From positions 1 through 64,000 of the forward strand of contig NZ_LGKP01000006.1 of NCBI RefSeq assembly GCF_001306135.1: a stretch of 64,000 nucleotides of DNA, written 5' to 3'. This stretch comes from Herpetosiphon geysericola (GTDB lineage: Bacteria > Chloroflexota > Chloroflexia > Chloroflexales > Herpetosiphonaceae). A program made the translations under genes and the position numbers. The notes beneath the pieces were generated by a model, which was not told where the DNA came from, searched no databases, and saw nothing but the letters and a program-made list of their open reading frames with translations. Shown here piece by piece: positions 49,717 through 58,315 of the stretch. The stretch's first letter is position 1. Each line of letters starts with the position of its first letter.

Positions 49717-52700
49717 ATGGCGACAAATCCTAATCAGAGTACATACGATGCCGCTCAGATTCAAATGTTGCGTGGCTTGGAAGCAGTACGCGAAAACATG
49801 GGGATGTATCTCGGTGGCCAAGACACATCGGCCTTGCATCACTTGGTCTATGAAGTTGTCGATAACTCGGTTGACGAGGCTTTAGCTGGCTACTGCGATA
49901 CGATTATCGTCGAAATGCGCACTGACGGTTCAATTGCTGTCGTCGATAATGGGCGCGGGATTCCTACCGATATTCACCCCGTCGAAGGTCGCTCAGCGCT
50001 CGAAATTGTGCTGACTGAGCTGCACGCTGGCGGTAAATTCAAAGGCTCGCAAGGCTACAAAGTCTCAGGTGGTTTGCACGGGGTCGGGGTTTCGGCAGTT
50101 AACGCGGTTTCCGAATTTTTGCGCGCCGAAGTTAAACGCGATGGTAAATTATGGGCCCAAGATTTTCGTCTTGGCATGCCTCAAGCTCCTGTTCATCAGG
50201 TTGGCGATGCTACTGGCACGGGCACGACGATTATCTTTAAACCAGATGCCCAATTATTTACCACCGTCGAATTCAACTATCGCACCTTGTCGAACCGTTT
50301 GCGCGATATGGCCTACCTCAACAAGAGCCTACGCTTCAAGCTGATCGATTATAACAACGATCGCGAAGTAACCTACTATTTCGATGGTGGGATTGTCTCG
50401 TTCGTGCGCCATCTGACCCGCGAAAAAGGCCCATTGCTCGCGCAACCGTTCTATGTTGAAAAAGCTCATGAAAATGTTAATGTTGAAATTGCCATGCAAT
50501 ACACTGGCGATTTCAACGAAAATCTTTTAGCCTTTACCAACAACATTGCTAATCCCGATGGTGGCACGCACGTTACTGGCTATCGCGCTGCCCTAACCCG
50601 AACGATCAATGCCTATGGCCGCAGCAAAGGCTTGCTCAAAGAAGGCGATACGCTCTCTGGCGAAGATGTGCGCGAAGGTTTGACTGCAATTATTAGCATC
50701 AAACTGTTCCGCCCTCAATTCGAAAGCCAAACCAAATCGAAGTTGGCCACGCCAGAAGCTAAAACCGCAGTCGAAACGGTGCTCAATGAAGCCCTGTCGG
50801 GCTTTTTGGATGAAAATCCCAACGAAGCCCGCCGGATCATCGAAAAATCGCTTTTGGCTTCGCGTGCGCGTGATGCAGCCCGCAAGGCCCGCGATTTGGT
50901 GCAACGCAAAGGCGCACTCGAAGGCTTCGCCTTGCCTGGCAAGCTTGCTGACTGCTCGGATAAAGAGCCAGCCCACTGCGAAATCTTCATCGTCGAAGGC
51001 GATAGTGCAGGTGGAAGCGCGAAACAAGGCCGTGATCGGCGGTTCCAAGCAATTTTGCCTTTGCGCGGTAAAATTCTGAACGTAGAAAAATCACGTTTGG
51101 ATAAAATGCTTGCCAATAACGAAGTTCGTGCATTAATTACTGCACTTGGCACTGGTATTGGCGAAACATTCGATATTTCGCGCTTGCGCTACCATCGCAT
51201 CTTGATTATGAGCGTTGCTGGCGATGAACCAACCCTGATTCGTAATGGTCAAGGCCATACTGAATTTGTACGGATTGGCGAATTTATCGATCAATGTATT
51301 GCAGGCCAACGCCAGGCAAGCGAGTACGAAGTCATTAGCTTCGACCAAAAACGCAATCTTGCGCGCTTCCGCCCACTCAAAGCAGTGATGCGTCACGCCA
51401 ACCACGAGCCAATGTACAAACTTAGCACGCGCTATGGCCGTTCAGTCAAAGTAACTGCCTCGCATAGTGTGTTTGTGCTTGAAAATGGCCAGCCAGTCTT
51501 GAAAAAAGGCAATCAGATCAAACTTGGTGATCAATTGGTTGCCAGTCGCCGCATTCCACGGCCAGCAATTCAACCTCGCGAAATCGACCTGATCAAGTTG
51601 TTTGCTGAAGCAGGCTTGATTGATAATCTTTATCTGCGGGGTGAAAGTGTGCGCGCGATTGCTGCTCAGCGAGTGCTAAACAATGTTTCGCAGCCTGAGC
51701 AATGGAACGAAGCCCGCATTAGCTTGCATACTGCTGCGTGGGAACGTTTGGTTGAATATCGCCAAGCCCATGGCTTAAGCCAAAAAATGGTTGCTCAACG
51801 GCTTGGGGTGAAGCAAGCAATTACGATTAGCCAATGGGAACGTGGCATGTTGCGGCCTATTCAATCGCAATTTGATAACTACTTGGCAACGATTGGCTGG
51901 GAAGAACCAATTAGCTATGAGCTAGTGCCTTCGAAGCTTGAGCGTTTGTTGTTGCAAGATGATAGCAGTGCCAATGCACGTTGGCGTGAAGTCAGTAACT
52001 ACAAAGCTTTTAATAGCTTCAACAACGATGAGCTAGATTTGCTTGATCGTGATGTCGAGCTTGTGCCGCAAGCCCACGACGATCGCGCCTTCCCTCGGAT
52101 GTTGGCGATCACGCCAGAATTGCTGTGGTTCTTGGGCTGGTTTACTGCCGAAGGTTCCTTGAGCAAACATCAAGTTAGTTTATCGTTAGGCCAAAAAGAT
52201 GCAGCCTTCTTCGCTGAGCTAAAAACCACAATTGAACAGCTTTTTGGTGAAACGCCACGTTTCTATCAATCGCCCGATAATGGCGGCATTAAATGCTACT
52301 TCCATAGCGTTTTGGCAGCTCGTTTGATTCGTGCTTTGGGCTTGGGTGCGGTTGCCCATCAAAAACAAGTGCCTAATATGCTCTTCAGCTTGAGCAGCGA
52401 TTTACAGCGCAGCTATCTCGAAGGCTATTTTCTTGGTGATGGCACGCTCTGTGATAGCACCATTAGCATGACAACCAACTCGCCTGAACTCAAAGATGGC
52501 TTACTCTACTTATTTGGTCAACTTGGCATTTTTGCTGGCGTGAGCAACATCAAGCCCAACTTGCCAGCCGATGCACCAATTCAAACTGTGCACGACTACT
52601 ACAACATTGCAATTAGTGGCAAGCAACAGCTAGAACAATTGCGTAGCGTTTGGCAACGCCATCATCTGGCCGCCAAAGTCGAAGCCCATTTGGCTAAACC

Positions 52701-53283
52701 AACCACCAAAGCCCAAGCCTTCACGCCAATCAGCGACGATATGGTTGGCTTAGAAGTCTTAGCGGTTGAAGAATTAGCCCCAACTGGTGAGTTTGTCTAC
52801 GACTTCTCAGTCGAAGAAGACGAAAACTTCTTGTGTGGCACTGGTGGTTTGTATGCTCACAATACCGATGCTGATGTGGATGGAAGTCACATCCGCACCT
52901 TGCTGCTGACCTTCTTCTTCCGCCATATGCGTGATTTGATTACCAATGGCCACTTGTATGTTGCCCAACCACCACTGTTCCGGGTGCAACATGGCAAGGC
53001 CTACAAATATGTCTACGATGAAGCAACCCGCGATGAATATATTCGTTCATTGCCAGCTGGCACTAAAGTCATCGTTCAGCGCTTTAAAGGGCTTGGCGAA
53101 ATGAACCCCGACCAATTGTGGGACACGACGCTCAACCCTGGCAATCGCATGATTTTGCAGGTGACGATTGAAGATGCGCTAGCTGCCGATGAAACCTTCT
53201 CAATGTTGATGGGTGAAATTGTTTTGCCGCGCAAACGCTTTATCCAAACCCACGCCGCCGACGTGAAAAACTTGGATGTTTAG
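49717..53283 (+). CDS. gyrB: DNA gyrase subunit B containing an intein
   Basis: 1188 codons: a 637-residue GyrB interrupted by a 551-residue intein. The ATPase domain has EVVDNSVDEALAGY, DNGRGIPTDIHP and GGLHGVGVSAVNAVS. The TOPRIM domain has VEGDSAGGSAKQGRD, PLRGKILNVEK and, after the intein, TDADVDGSHIRTLLLTFFFR with the magnesium-binding DxDxD. It ends RKRFIQTHAADVKNLDV, typical of GyrB. With GyrA it introduces negative supercoils. Without splicing the active site would be split, so splicing is needed for activity. GTGAGG nine bases before ATG 49717 supports that start; a GTG at 49702 is the alternative. Confidence 0.96.
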   Translation: MATNPNQSTYDAAQIQMLRGLEAVRENMGMYLGGQDTSALHHLVYEVVDNSVDEALAGYCDTIIVEMRTDGSIAVVDNGRGIPTDIHPVEGRSALEIVLTELHAGGKFKGSQGYKVSGGLHGVGVSAVNAVSEFLRAEVKRDGKLWAQDFRLGMPQAPVHQVGDATGTGTTIIFKPDAQLFTTVEFNYRTLSNRLRDMAYLNKSLRFKLIDYNNDREVTYYFDGGIVSFVRHLTREKGPLLAQPFYVEKAHENVNVEIAMQYTGDFNENLLAFTNNIANPDGGTHVTGYRAALTRTINAYGRSKGLLKEGDTLSGEDVREGLTAIISIKLFRPQFESQTKSKLATPEAKTAVETVLNEALSGFLDENPNEARRIIEKSLLASRARDAARKARDLVQRKGALEGFALPGKLADCSDKEPAHCEIFIVEGDSAGGSAKQGRDRRFQAILPLRGKILNVEKSRLDKMLANNEVRALITALGTGIGETFDISRLRYHRILIMSVAGDEPTLIRNGQGHTEFVRIGEFIDQCIAGQRQASEYEVISFDQKRNLARFRPLKAVMRHANHEPMYKLSTRYGRSVKVTASHSVFVLENGQPVLKKGNQIKLGDQLVASRRIPRPAIQPREIDLIKLFAEAGLIDNLYLRGESVRAIAAQRVLNNVSQPEQWNEARISLHTAAWERLVEYRQAHGLSQKMVAQRLGVKQAITISQWERGMLRPIQSQFDNYLATIGWEEPISYELVPSKLERLLLQDDSSANARWREVSNYKAFNSFNNDELDLLDRDVELVPQAHDDRAFPRMLAITPELLWFLGWFTAEGSLSKHQVSLSLGQKDAAFFAELKTTIEQLFGETPRFYQSPDNGGIKCYFHSVLAARLIRALGLGAVAHQKQVPNMLFSLSSDLQRSYLEGYFLGDGTLCDSTISMTTNSPELKDGLLYLFGQLGIFAGVSNIKPNLPADAPIQTVHDYYNIAISGKQQLEQLRSVWQRHHLAAKVEAHLAKPTTKAQAFTPISDDMVGLEVLAVEELAPTGEFVYDFSVEEDENFLCGTGGLYAHNTDADVDGSHIRTLLLTFFFRHMRDLITNGHLYVAQPPLFRVQHGKAYKYVYDEATRDEYIRSLPAGTKVIVQRFKGLGEMNPDQLWDTTLNPGNRMILQVTIEDALAADETFSMLMGEIVLPRKRFIQTHAADVKNLDV
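51211..52863 (+). other. Intein within gyrB, with LAGLIDADG endonuclease and HTH insert
   Basis: 551 codons. It starts with Ser (AGC 51211) in SVAGDEPTLIR (block A) and ends GLYAHN (AAT 52861-52863), followed by Thr +1 of the extein. Block B is KVTASHSVFVL with the conserved T-x-x-H. Block F/G is EFVYDFSVEEDENFLCGTGGLYAHN. Two LAGLIDADG motifs are LLWFLGWFTAEGS (about 52120) and YLEGYFLGDGT (about 52420), so a homing endonuclease is present and looks intact. Between block B and the endonuclease lies an XRE-type helix-turn-helix (GLSQKMVAQRLGVKQAITISQWERG). It is inserted immediately before the TOPRIM TDADVDG. Confidence 0.93.
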
Positions 53284-53302
53284 GCTACAAAAATAGTCAT
53301 TC

Positions 53303-53345
53303 AAAACGCAGCAGGGCTGGAAATTGCTAGCCCTGCTGCGTTTTT
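53303..53345. terminator. Bidirectional terminator between gyrB and the KTSC gene
   Basis: AAAACGCAGCAGGGCT (53303-53318) and AGCCCTGCTGCGTTTT (53329-53344) form a perfect 16-bp stem with a 10-base loop. T-runs occur on both strands. It reaches the stop codon of the minus-strand gene. Confidence 0.9.
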
Positions 53346-53559
53346 AGCGCGAAACTTTACGATACATAAAAGCGCCTCTGATATAGCCGTTGAAATAACT
53401 GCCGTGAGAATCGGCCTGCATCAACTCGTTATACATATCCTCGGGTACCTCAAAATACTGATAGATTGAGCGGTTTTGAAATTCGATCTCTAAGGTCTGA
53501 TTAGTCGCGTCATAGCCAACCGAAGCCAAATTTGATGAATCAACTGGAGTTCGTTTCAT
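53344..53559 (-). CDS. KTSC-domain protein
   Basis: 71 residues, one KTSC domain: VDSSNLASVGYDATNQTLEIEF, then SIYQYFEVPEDMYNELMQA and GSYFNGYIRGAFMYRKV. The domain is found alone or fused to lysyl-tRNA-synthetase-like and nuclease proteins; its function is not established. GGAGG precedes the ATG at 53559. The gene is transcribed alone and ends at the terminator shared with gyrB. Confidence 0.88.
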   Translation of the reverse strand: MKRTPVDSSNLASVGYDATNQTLEIEFQNRSIYQYFEVPEDMYNELMQADSHGSYFNGYIRGAFMYRKVSR

Positions 53560-53694
53560 ACCCTGCCTCCGTTAGGGACGCTAATTGGCTCATTGTATAA
53601 ATTTTCTATCAGTTTGGCTACTAGATCAAGGCCGAGGGGCCAGTGCGCAGGGGCTATTTTTCAGAGAGCCGTCAAAAGCTTCAGTATCCTGAGG

Positions 53695-53735
53695 TCATAT
53701 GCTCTATGCTCTTTGTTCTTTGTTCTTTTGCTAGT
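53695..53735. repeat. Short copy of an intergenic repeat module
   Basis: ATATGCTCTATGCTCTTTGTTCTTTGTTCTTTTG is the same ATGTTCTATGCTCT module as in the longer blocks. It ends next to the tRNA promoter. Confidence 0.6.
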
Positions 53736-53738
53736 GTC

Positions 53739-53767
53739 TTGACCAAACCACGATTCATGCGTATAAT
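53739..53767 (+). promoter_or_regulatory. Promoter of the tRNA-Thr gene
   Basis: TTGACC (53739-53744), a 17-base spacer and TATAAT (53762-53767): close to the sigma-70 consensus. The start would be near 53774, six bases before the tRNA. Confidence 0.8.
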
Positions 53768-53779
53768 AATTCGCGTTAA

Positions 53780-53855
53780 GCCGCATTAGCTCAGTTGGTA
53801 GAGCAACCGCCTTGTAAGTGGTAGGTCGTCGGTTCAAGTCCGACATGCGGCTCCA
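53780..53855 (+). tRNA. tRNA-Thr (anticodon TGT)
   Basis: 76 bases including encoded CCA. The acceptor stem is GCCGCAT / ATGCGGC, the D-arm GCTC / GAGC, the anticodon stem ACCGC / GTGGT with loop CTTGTAA giving anticodon TGT (reads ACA), and the T-arm GTCGG-TTCAAGT-CCGAC. It has its own promoter and terminator. Confidence 0.97.
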
Positions 53856-53861
53856 AACATC

Positions 53862-53899
53862 AAAGCCCTCAGCAAATCTGCTGAGGGCTTTGGTTTTTT
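53862..53899 (+). terminator. Terminator of tRNA-Thr
   Basis: AAAGCCCTCAGCA (53862-53874) and TGCTGAGGGCTTT (53879-53891) pair perfectly around AATC, followed by GG and six Ts. It also lies at the end of the convergent ssb gene. Confidence 0.92.
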
Positions 53900-53903
53900 A
53901 GGC

Positions 53904-54263
53904 TTATTCGTCGTTGCTATAGCTATCGAGAAACAAGACTTCATCGGCGCGAACGACGGTTTTGGAGCGGCGCTGACCGCTGTCTTTGTCTTCCCACGAG
54001 CGGGTGTGCAAGCTGCCAACTACTCGAACCCGACTGCCTTTGTGCAAACGATCTTGGCAAATATCGCCAAGCCCGTTCCAAGCTTCGATCGTCGTCCATT
54101 CGGTGTCGAAGGTTTGCTCGCCTTGTTCGTCTTTGCTGCCAAAGCGCTTGGTCGCCACATTGAAATCGCAGACCCCAACTCCCGATGGCAAGAAGCGTTG
54201 GGTTGGTTCGCCGCCAAGCCAGCCGATCAATTCAACTCGATTTACGGTTCCTTTAACGTTCAT
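53904..54263 (-). CDS. ssb: Single-stranded DNA-binding protein, short form
   Basis: 119 residues with one OB fold: VNRVELIGWLGGEPTQRFLPSG, CDFNVATKRFG, TEWTTIEAWNGLGD and GSRVRVVGSLHTRSWEDKDSGQRR are the usual SSB strands. It lacks the Gly/Pro-rich linker and acidic DDDIPF-type tip that recruits partner proteins, ending instead at LFLDSYSNDE. It may be a specialised or secondary SSB. AGAGGAG precedes ATG 54263; the frame upstream to 54341 has no such site. A gene of unknown function lies 124 bases upstream on the same strand. Confidence 0.9.
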   Translation of the reverse strand: MNVKGTVNRVELIGWLGGEPTQRFLPSGVGVCDFNVATKRFGSKDEQGEQTFDTEWTTIEAWNGLGDICQDRLHKGSRVRVVGSLHTRSWEDKDSGQRRSKTVVRADEVLFLDSYSNDE

Positions 54264-54387
54264 TTGAAACTCCTCTGGTTTAGTGTACTTACTCAGTTGC
54301 CCATAGTTAGAGACGCAGATTGTGAATTTTTGGCTAGCCAATAGTCATTGTTTTTGCTGGTGCATGGGCTAGCCTGCGATAGGACTT

Positions 54388-55068
54388 TTAGCGCCGTAAG
54401 CTGCGTTGTTGCAGTTCTTGCAAGAGTGCGCCTGCTTCGTTGACCGAAAGATCATCAAGCTGTTGCGCGCCAAAGCGTTGGCGAATTTCAGCGTTCAGAT
54501 CAACGCCTTGCTGACCGGCGACTCGTTGCAGCGCTGCCAATTGGCGCGTGCTGGCTGGTGGCTCGCTCGCCGTCGATTCGAGCATGTTGCTGGTGCCGTT
54601 GGCATTTGGGCTAGCAGCGACCGCAGCCGCAGCGCTCGCTTGGCTGGTTGCAGGCTTTTGATCTAATTGCTGTTTCAAGCCATCGATAATTTCTGAGGCT
54701 TGGCCTTTGGTAAGCGTTTCATAGCTTGCATTGTGTTCTTGCAAGGTTGCTTGCATCTGACCATCATTAATCGCCAATGTATTGATCAAATACTCTAAGT
54801 ACGAGCGTTGTTTTTCGCTCGCAGGCGAATCGGGGTCGGCGATGCGTGGCGTATTGATCGCAGGGTGGGCATCACGCAAGGCATTAATTTGGGCCTCGAC
54901 CGCTGCTTGCTGGGCGCGAAAGATGCGCCAGCCAGTTTCGACAGCTTGACTGATTGCTGCATCATCAGCCGTTGGAGGGAGTGCAATTGTTTCTTCAATC
55001 GTTATATAATCATCTCCAGAGCGAATTGCAGCGCGGTAGGTGCGGGTTACTAAAGCTTCCTGTTCCAT
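54388..55068 (-). CDS. Hypothetical protein with two similar helical repeats, upstream of ssb
   Basis: 226 residues. An N-terminal beta-type part (LVTRTYRAAIRSGDDYITIEETIAL) is followed by a helical segment. Then come two related units: SEKQRSYLEYLINTLAIN...LTKGQASEIIDGLKQ (about 80-135) and STRQLAALQRVAGQQGVD...LSVNEAGALLQELQ (about 170-220), separated by an Ala/Ser/Asn linker. Each unit resembles small repeats seen in phage- and plasmid-type proteins near SSB or recombination genes, but I cannot name the family. TGGAG precedes the ATG. Position upstream of ssb suggests a DNA-processing role (inference). Confidence 0.65.
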   Translation of the reverse strand: MEQEALVTRTYRAAIRSGDDYITIEETIALPPTADDAAISQAVETGWRIFRAQQAAVEAQINALRDAHPAINTPRIADPDSPASEKQRSYLEYLINTLAINDGQMQATLQEHNASYETLTKGQASEIIDGLKQQLDQKPATSQASAAAAVAASPNANGTSNMLESTASEPPASTRQLAALQRVAGQQGVDLNAEIRQRFGAQQLDDLSVNEAGALLQELQQRSLRR

Positions 55069-55222
55069 CGTTTGTACTCCAGTTCAATCGTTAATACTCA
55101 TCCCAGCGTTTACTATCACGACCCGCTTGGTTTTGAGATGAGTATAGCTGACAGTTGTGTCAAATAACGTCACAAATCGATCTTGCTGGCCGTGAAACAC
55201 CCCTAAACTATGGAGGAATGCT

Positions 55223-56056
55223 ATGTCAAGCTTTTTAGCCGATGATCAAAACCCGATTTTTTATACTGATACTGGTGGCCAAAAGCCAGCAATTATCTTT
55301 ATTCATGGCTGGACGAGCGCTGGCTCGCACTGGGTTGGCATTACCACAGCCTTGCGCCGTTGGTATCGCTGTATCGCGATCGACCTACGTGGCCATGGCC
55401 GCACTCCAGGCCAAGGCGAACTGACGATTGCCCGCTTAGCCCAAGATTTGCATCAATTAATCGAGCACCTCAAGCTTGAAAAACCAACAATCGTTGGTTG
55501 GTCGATGGGCGGCTTGACCACCTTTGAATATGTGCGCCAATTTGGAGTCGATAACCTCAAAAGTATTGTCTTAGTTGATCAGACCCCGTGTATGCAAACC
55601 AGCACAGAATGGACCATGGGTTTGTTTGGGGCCTATACCGCCGACCATATCACCAGCATGCGCCAATTGTTCGCAAGCCAGCAGCGCCGAGTATTGCGCC
55701 GTTTTGCGATGGGTGTCGTCCATCCTAATCGGCCACTGTTGCGCTTTGCCACTTGGTTCACCTCGCCCTATCGCCGCAACTACGATCCCAAAGCGCTTTT
55801 GCCCTTGGCCGAAGATATGGCCGATCGTGATTATCGTGATTTGTTGGCAAGTATGAATGTGCCAATTTTGTTGTGCTATGGCGGGCAAAGCTGGCTTTAC
55901 CCAGGCAAGGTTGGCGAATATTTGCACGAACATTTGCCCCAATCAACCTTGATTCACTTCGAACGTAGCGGCCATTGCCCACCGTTTGAGGAACCAGTTA
56001 AATTTATTCGTACAATTTTTCAATTTATGCGCCAACAACCAGTAAGCCACGTATAA
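55223..56056 (+). CDS. Alpha/beta hydrolase
   Basis: 277 residues with the alpha/beta hydrolase fold. The oxyanion region is IFIHGWTSAGSHW, DLRGHG follows strand 4, the nucleophile serine is in GWSMGG (about 95), an acidic residue follows ILLCYGG, and the catalytic histidine is in RSGHCPPFEEP. The family includes esterases, haloperoxidase-like enzymes and others; substrate unknown. ATGGAGGAATGCT precedes the ATG, giving a strong GGAGG site. The lipoprotein gene follows after 23 bases, so they may be cotranscribed. Confidence 0.88.
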   Translation: MSSFLADDQNPIFYTDTGGQKPAIIFIHGWTSAGSHWVGITTALRRWYRCIAIDLRGHGRTPGQGELTIARLAQDLHQLIEHLKLEKPTIVGWSMGGLTTFEYVRQFGVDNLKSIVLVDQTPCMQTSTEWTMGLFGAYTADHITSMRQLFASQQRRVLRRFAMGVVHPNRPLLRFATWFTSPYRRNYDPKALLPLAEDMADRDYRDLLASMNVPILLCYGGQSWLYPGKVGEYLHEHLPQSTLIHFERSGHCPPFEEPVKFIRTIFQFMRQQPVSHV

Positions 56057-56079
56057 ACACTATGCTGAGAGGAGAACGA

Positions 56080-57831
56080 ATGTTGTTTCAACGTCTAGCG
56101 CGCTGTTTTAGCGTGGCAATCTGCCTAAGCTTGATCGCTGCCTGCGCCAGCCAAAATGCCACTCCTGCACCGCCAACTGAGCTTGCTAATAAGCCGACTG
56201 CGGAGCAAAAGCGCGCCGATAAAGATAGTCCAAATCAAAACCCAACCAAAACGCCGCGTCCAGCTGCCACCGCAACGCCAATTATCACTGGCCCGCACTT
56301 TGAGCAAGTTGGCGGCTTGCAGCTCAAGCCACCAACCGAGGGTCGCCACGCCGATCTTACCCTTTACAACGATTTGATTTTGTTGGGCATGCAGCCAAGT
56401 TCATGCCAACTCGAAAATCGCATCACATTAATTGATGTGAGTGATCCACGCCAGCCAGAAGTTGCTGGCTACTCGCCAGTGGTCAAAAATGTGTCGCTCG
56501 AAGATATGGATGTAGCGCGGATTGGCGAACAGGATATTGCAATTGTGGGCATGCAGCCGTGTAGCGGTGAAACCAAGCCAGGCATCCAAATTTTGGATAT
56601 TACTGATCCAAGCAAGCCTGTCGAATTGGCTCGTTTTGCAACCACCCTCGGCGTGCATGAGCTTGATCTGACCGTCAACTCAAGCGGCCAAGCCTTGGCT
56701 CTGCTTGCAGCGCCAACCAACAACGTGTTTGGCTCAACACCTATGGCTGAGCATCGAGCCGAATTGTGGATTGTCGATCTGAGCACGCCGAGCAAACCAA
56801 CCAAGCTCAGCCGCTGGGGCATCGATCAAAAGCTCGATTGGCAAATGCTTGATTATGCCGACCGAGCGCGTGGTAATTTTCCTGGCATCTTTTTGCATAG
56901 CGTGCGCGCCAGCAGCAATAGCCAACGCGCCTATCTCTCTTACTGGGATGCAGGCGTGATTATTTTGGATATTCAAGATCCTGCCCAACCAGTCTACCTT
57001 GGTCAAACGCCTTATCCAGCGCTCGCCGAGGGCGATGCGCACTCGGTTGTCGATTGGAATGATGGGCAATTTTTGGCCTTGAATAACGAAGATTTTAGCA
57101 ATGGTCAAGCCAAAATTAGCCACCCAGCGCTTGCCGAGCCAGCCTACGCCCATGCGCTGCCTTTTGGCGAAAAGCTTGATCAACCCTTGAGTGCCGAGTT
57201 TGTGGCGCTTGAGCAAGCCTGCGATCCCAAGGCCGACTATCCCGATTTTGCTGGGCGCTTTGTGCTGATCGAAATAGCGGGCTGTTCGATTGAGCGTAAG
57301 TTTATCGTGGCTCAAACTGGCAAGGCAGCAGGCTTGTTGCTCTATGCCAACAAGCCTTACCAAGAGCTACCATTTGGCGATGATGTTGATTTGATCACTG
57401 AGTTTAATTTGCCAATGTATTTGCTGAGCAGCACAACCGCTGCGGCCTTGCTGAGCCAACCTGAGGCCAAGGCAACAATCGAACAGTATTTTGATGGTGG
57501 TGGGGCAATTCAATTCTTTGATCTCAGCGATCCCAGCAAGCCAGTTGAAATTGGCCGTTATAACACGCCAAATTCGATTGATGCGAAGCGCGCTACCAAC
57601 CCAACTGTGCATAATTCCGAGGTGCAAGGCCAATATCTGTATGCTTCGTGGTATCGCGATGGCTTGCGCATGCTCGATATTAGCGATCCCAGCCAGCCCC
57701 AAGAGGTTGCCGCATGGCCAAACGGCAACTCGCCGAGCGTCAATTTGTGGGGCGTGCAAGTGCGCGATCAATATGTCTATGTCAGCGATTTGAGCTATGG
57801 TTTGTATGTATTGGAGTTTCACGCCGAATAA
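56080..57831 (+). CDS. LVIVD-repeat lipoprotein with PA-like insert
   Basis: 583 residues. A signal peptide with lipobox LSLIAAC (C22) directs lipid anchoring outside the membrane. A Pro/Thr/Lys-rich linker is followed by a beta-propeller of LVIVD-type repeats. Each has a (L/I)xxIDIxDPxxPxxxG pattern: TLIDVSDPRQPEVAGY, QILDITDPSKPVELAR, WIVDLSTPSKPTKLS, IILDIQDPAQPVYLGQ, QFFDLSDPSKPVEIGR and RMLDISDPSQPQEVA. Between the fourth and fifth repeats a segment of about 110 residues (GRFVLIEIAGCSIERKF...GKAAGLLLYAN) resembles a protease-associated (PA) domain. GAGAGGAG precedes ATG 56080. A substrate-binding or surface role is likely. Confidence 0.85.
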   Translation: MLFQRLARCFSVAICLSLIAACASQNATPAPPTELANKPTAEQKRADKDSPNQNPTKTPRPAATATPIITGPHFEQVGGLQLKPPTEGRHADLTLYNDLILLGMQPSSCQLENRITLIDVSDPRQPEVAGYSPVVKNVSLEDMDVARIGEQDIAIVGMQPCSGETKPGIQILDITDPSKPVELARFATTLGVHELDLTVNSSGQALALLAAPTNNVFGSTPMAEHRAELWIVDLSTPSKPTKLSRWGIDQKLDWQMLDYADRARGNFPGIFLHSVRASSNSQRAYLSYWDAGVIILDIQDPAQPVYLGQTPYPALAEGDAHSVVDWNDGQFLALNNEDFSNGQAKISHPALAEPAYAHALPFGEKLDQPLSAEFVALEQACDPKADYPDFAGRFVLIEIAGCSIERKFIVAQTGKAAGLLLYANKPYQELPFGDDVDLITEFNLPMYLLSSTTAAALLSQPEAKATIEQYFDGGGAIQFFDLSDPSKPVEIGRYNTPNSIDAKRATNPTVHNSEVQGQYLYASWYRDGLRMLDISDPSQPQEVAAWPNGNSPSVNLWGVQVRDQYVYVSDLSYGLYVLEFHAE

Positions 57832-57841
57832 ATTAAAATAC

Positions 57842-57874
57842 AGCTCGCATGAAAAAATCATGCGAGCTATTTTT
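57842..57874. terminator. Terminator between convergent genes
   Basis: AGCTCGCATGA (57842-57852) and TCATGCGAGCT (57858-57868) pair perfectly, with an A-rich loop and TTTTT after. It serves the lipoprotein gene, and probably the convergent PH-domain gene ending at 57877. Confidence 0.88.
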
Positions 57875-57876
57875 AT

Positions 57877-58254
57877 TTAACGAGCAACAAAGGCAGCCAA
57901 AACAGCTTGCAATTGATAAATATTGATCCGGCTATTGAATTGTTTTTGAATCGGCACAGGATTGCCCGAAATCCAAATTTTCAACTCTGCATCGAGATCA
58001 AAATGGCCAGCGGTTTCGATGCTAAAGTGGGTGATACTGCGATAGGGAATCGAATGATATTCGACTTTGCTGCCAGTAATGCCCTGTTTATCGACCAAAA
58101 TCAAGCGTTTATCGGTAAAAATAAAGAAATCACGAATGAGCTGATAGGCTCGTTGAACTTGTTCGCCCCACGCCAGCAGTTGGCCAAAATCGCGTTGCGC
58201 TACTTGCGGATCGACTTCCGAAGCGTTGCCCATTAATCCATCAAATAAGCCCAT
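57877..58254 (-). CDS. Bacterial PH-domain protein
   Basis: 125 residues of a bacterial pleckstrin-homology (bPH_1) fold: FGQLLAWGEQVQRAYQLIRDFFIFTDKRLILVDKQG, then EYHSIPYRSITHFSIETAG and ELKIWISGNP, ending in a C-terminal helix (INIYQLQAVLAAFV). Members form rings or bind membranes; the role is unknown. An AGGAGGAACC site precedes the ATG. It is followed on the same strand (upstream side) by the two zinc-ribbon paralogues, possibly in one region of related function. Confidence 0.85.
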   Translation of the reverse strand: MGLFDGLMGNASEVDPQVAQRDFGQLLAWGEQVQRAYQLIRDFFIFTDKRLILVDKQGITGSKVEYHSIPYRSITHFSIETAGHFDLDAELKIWISGNPVPIQKQFNSRINIYQLQAVLAAFVAR

Positions 58255-58315
58255 AGTGGTTCCTCCTGTTGTGGTTCGCTATGGGGTTATACGCCGCACG
58301 CTGGCGATTGTTGCG

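Noticed and set aside
51900-52120. Independent regulator gene inside gyrB because of the XRE-type HTH
   Set aside because: The frame is continuous with both intein splicing blocks and the GyrB exteins, so it is an insert in the intein.
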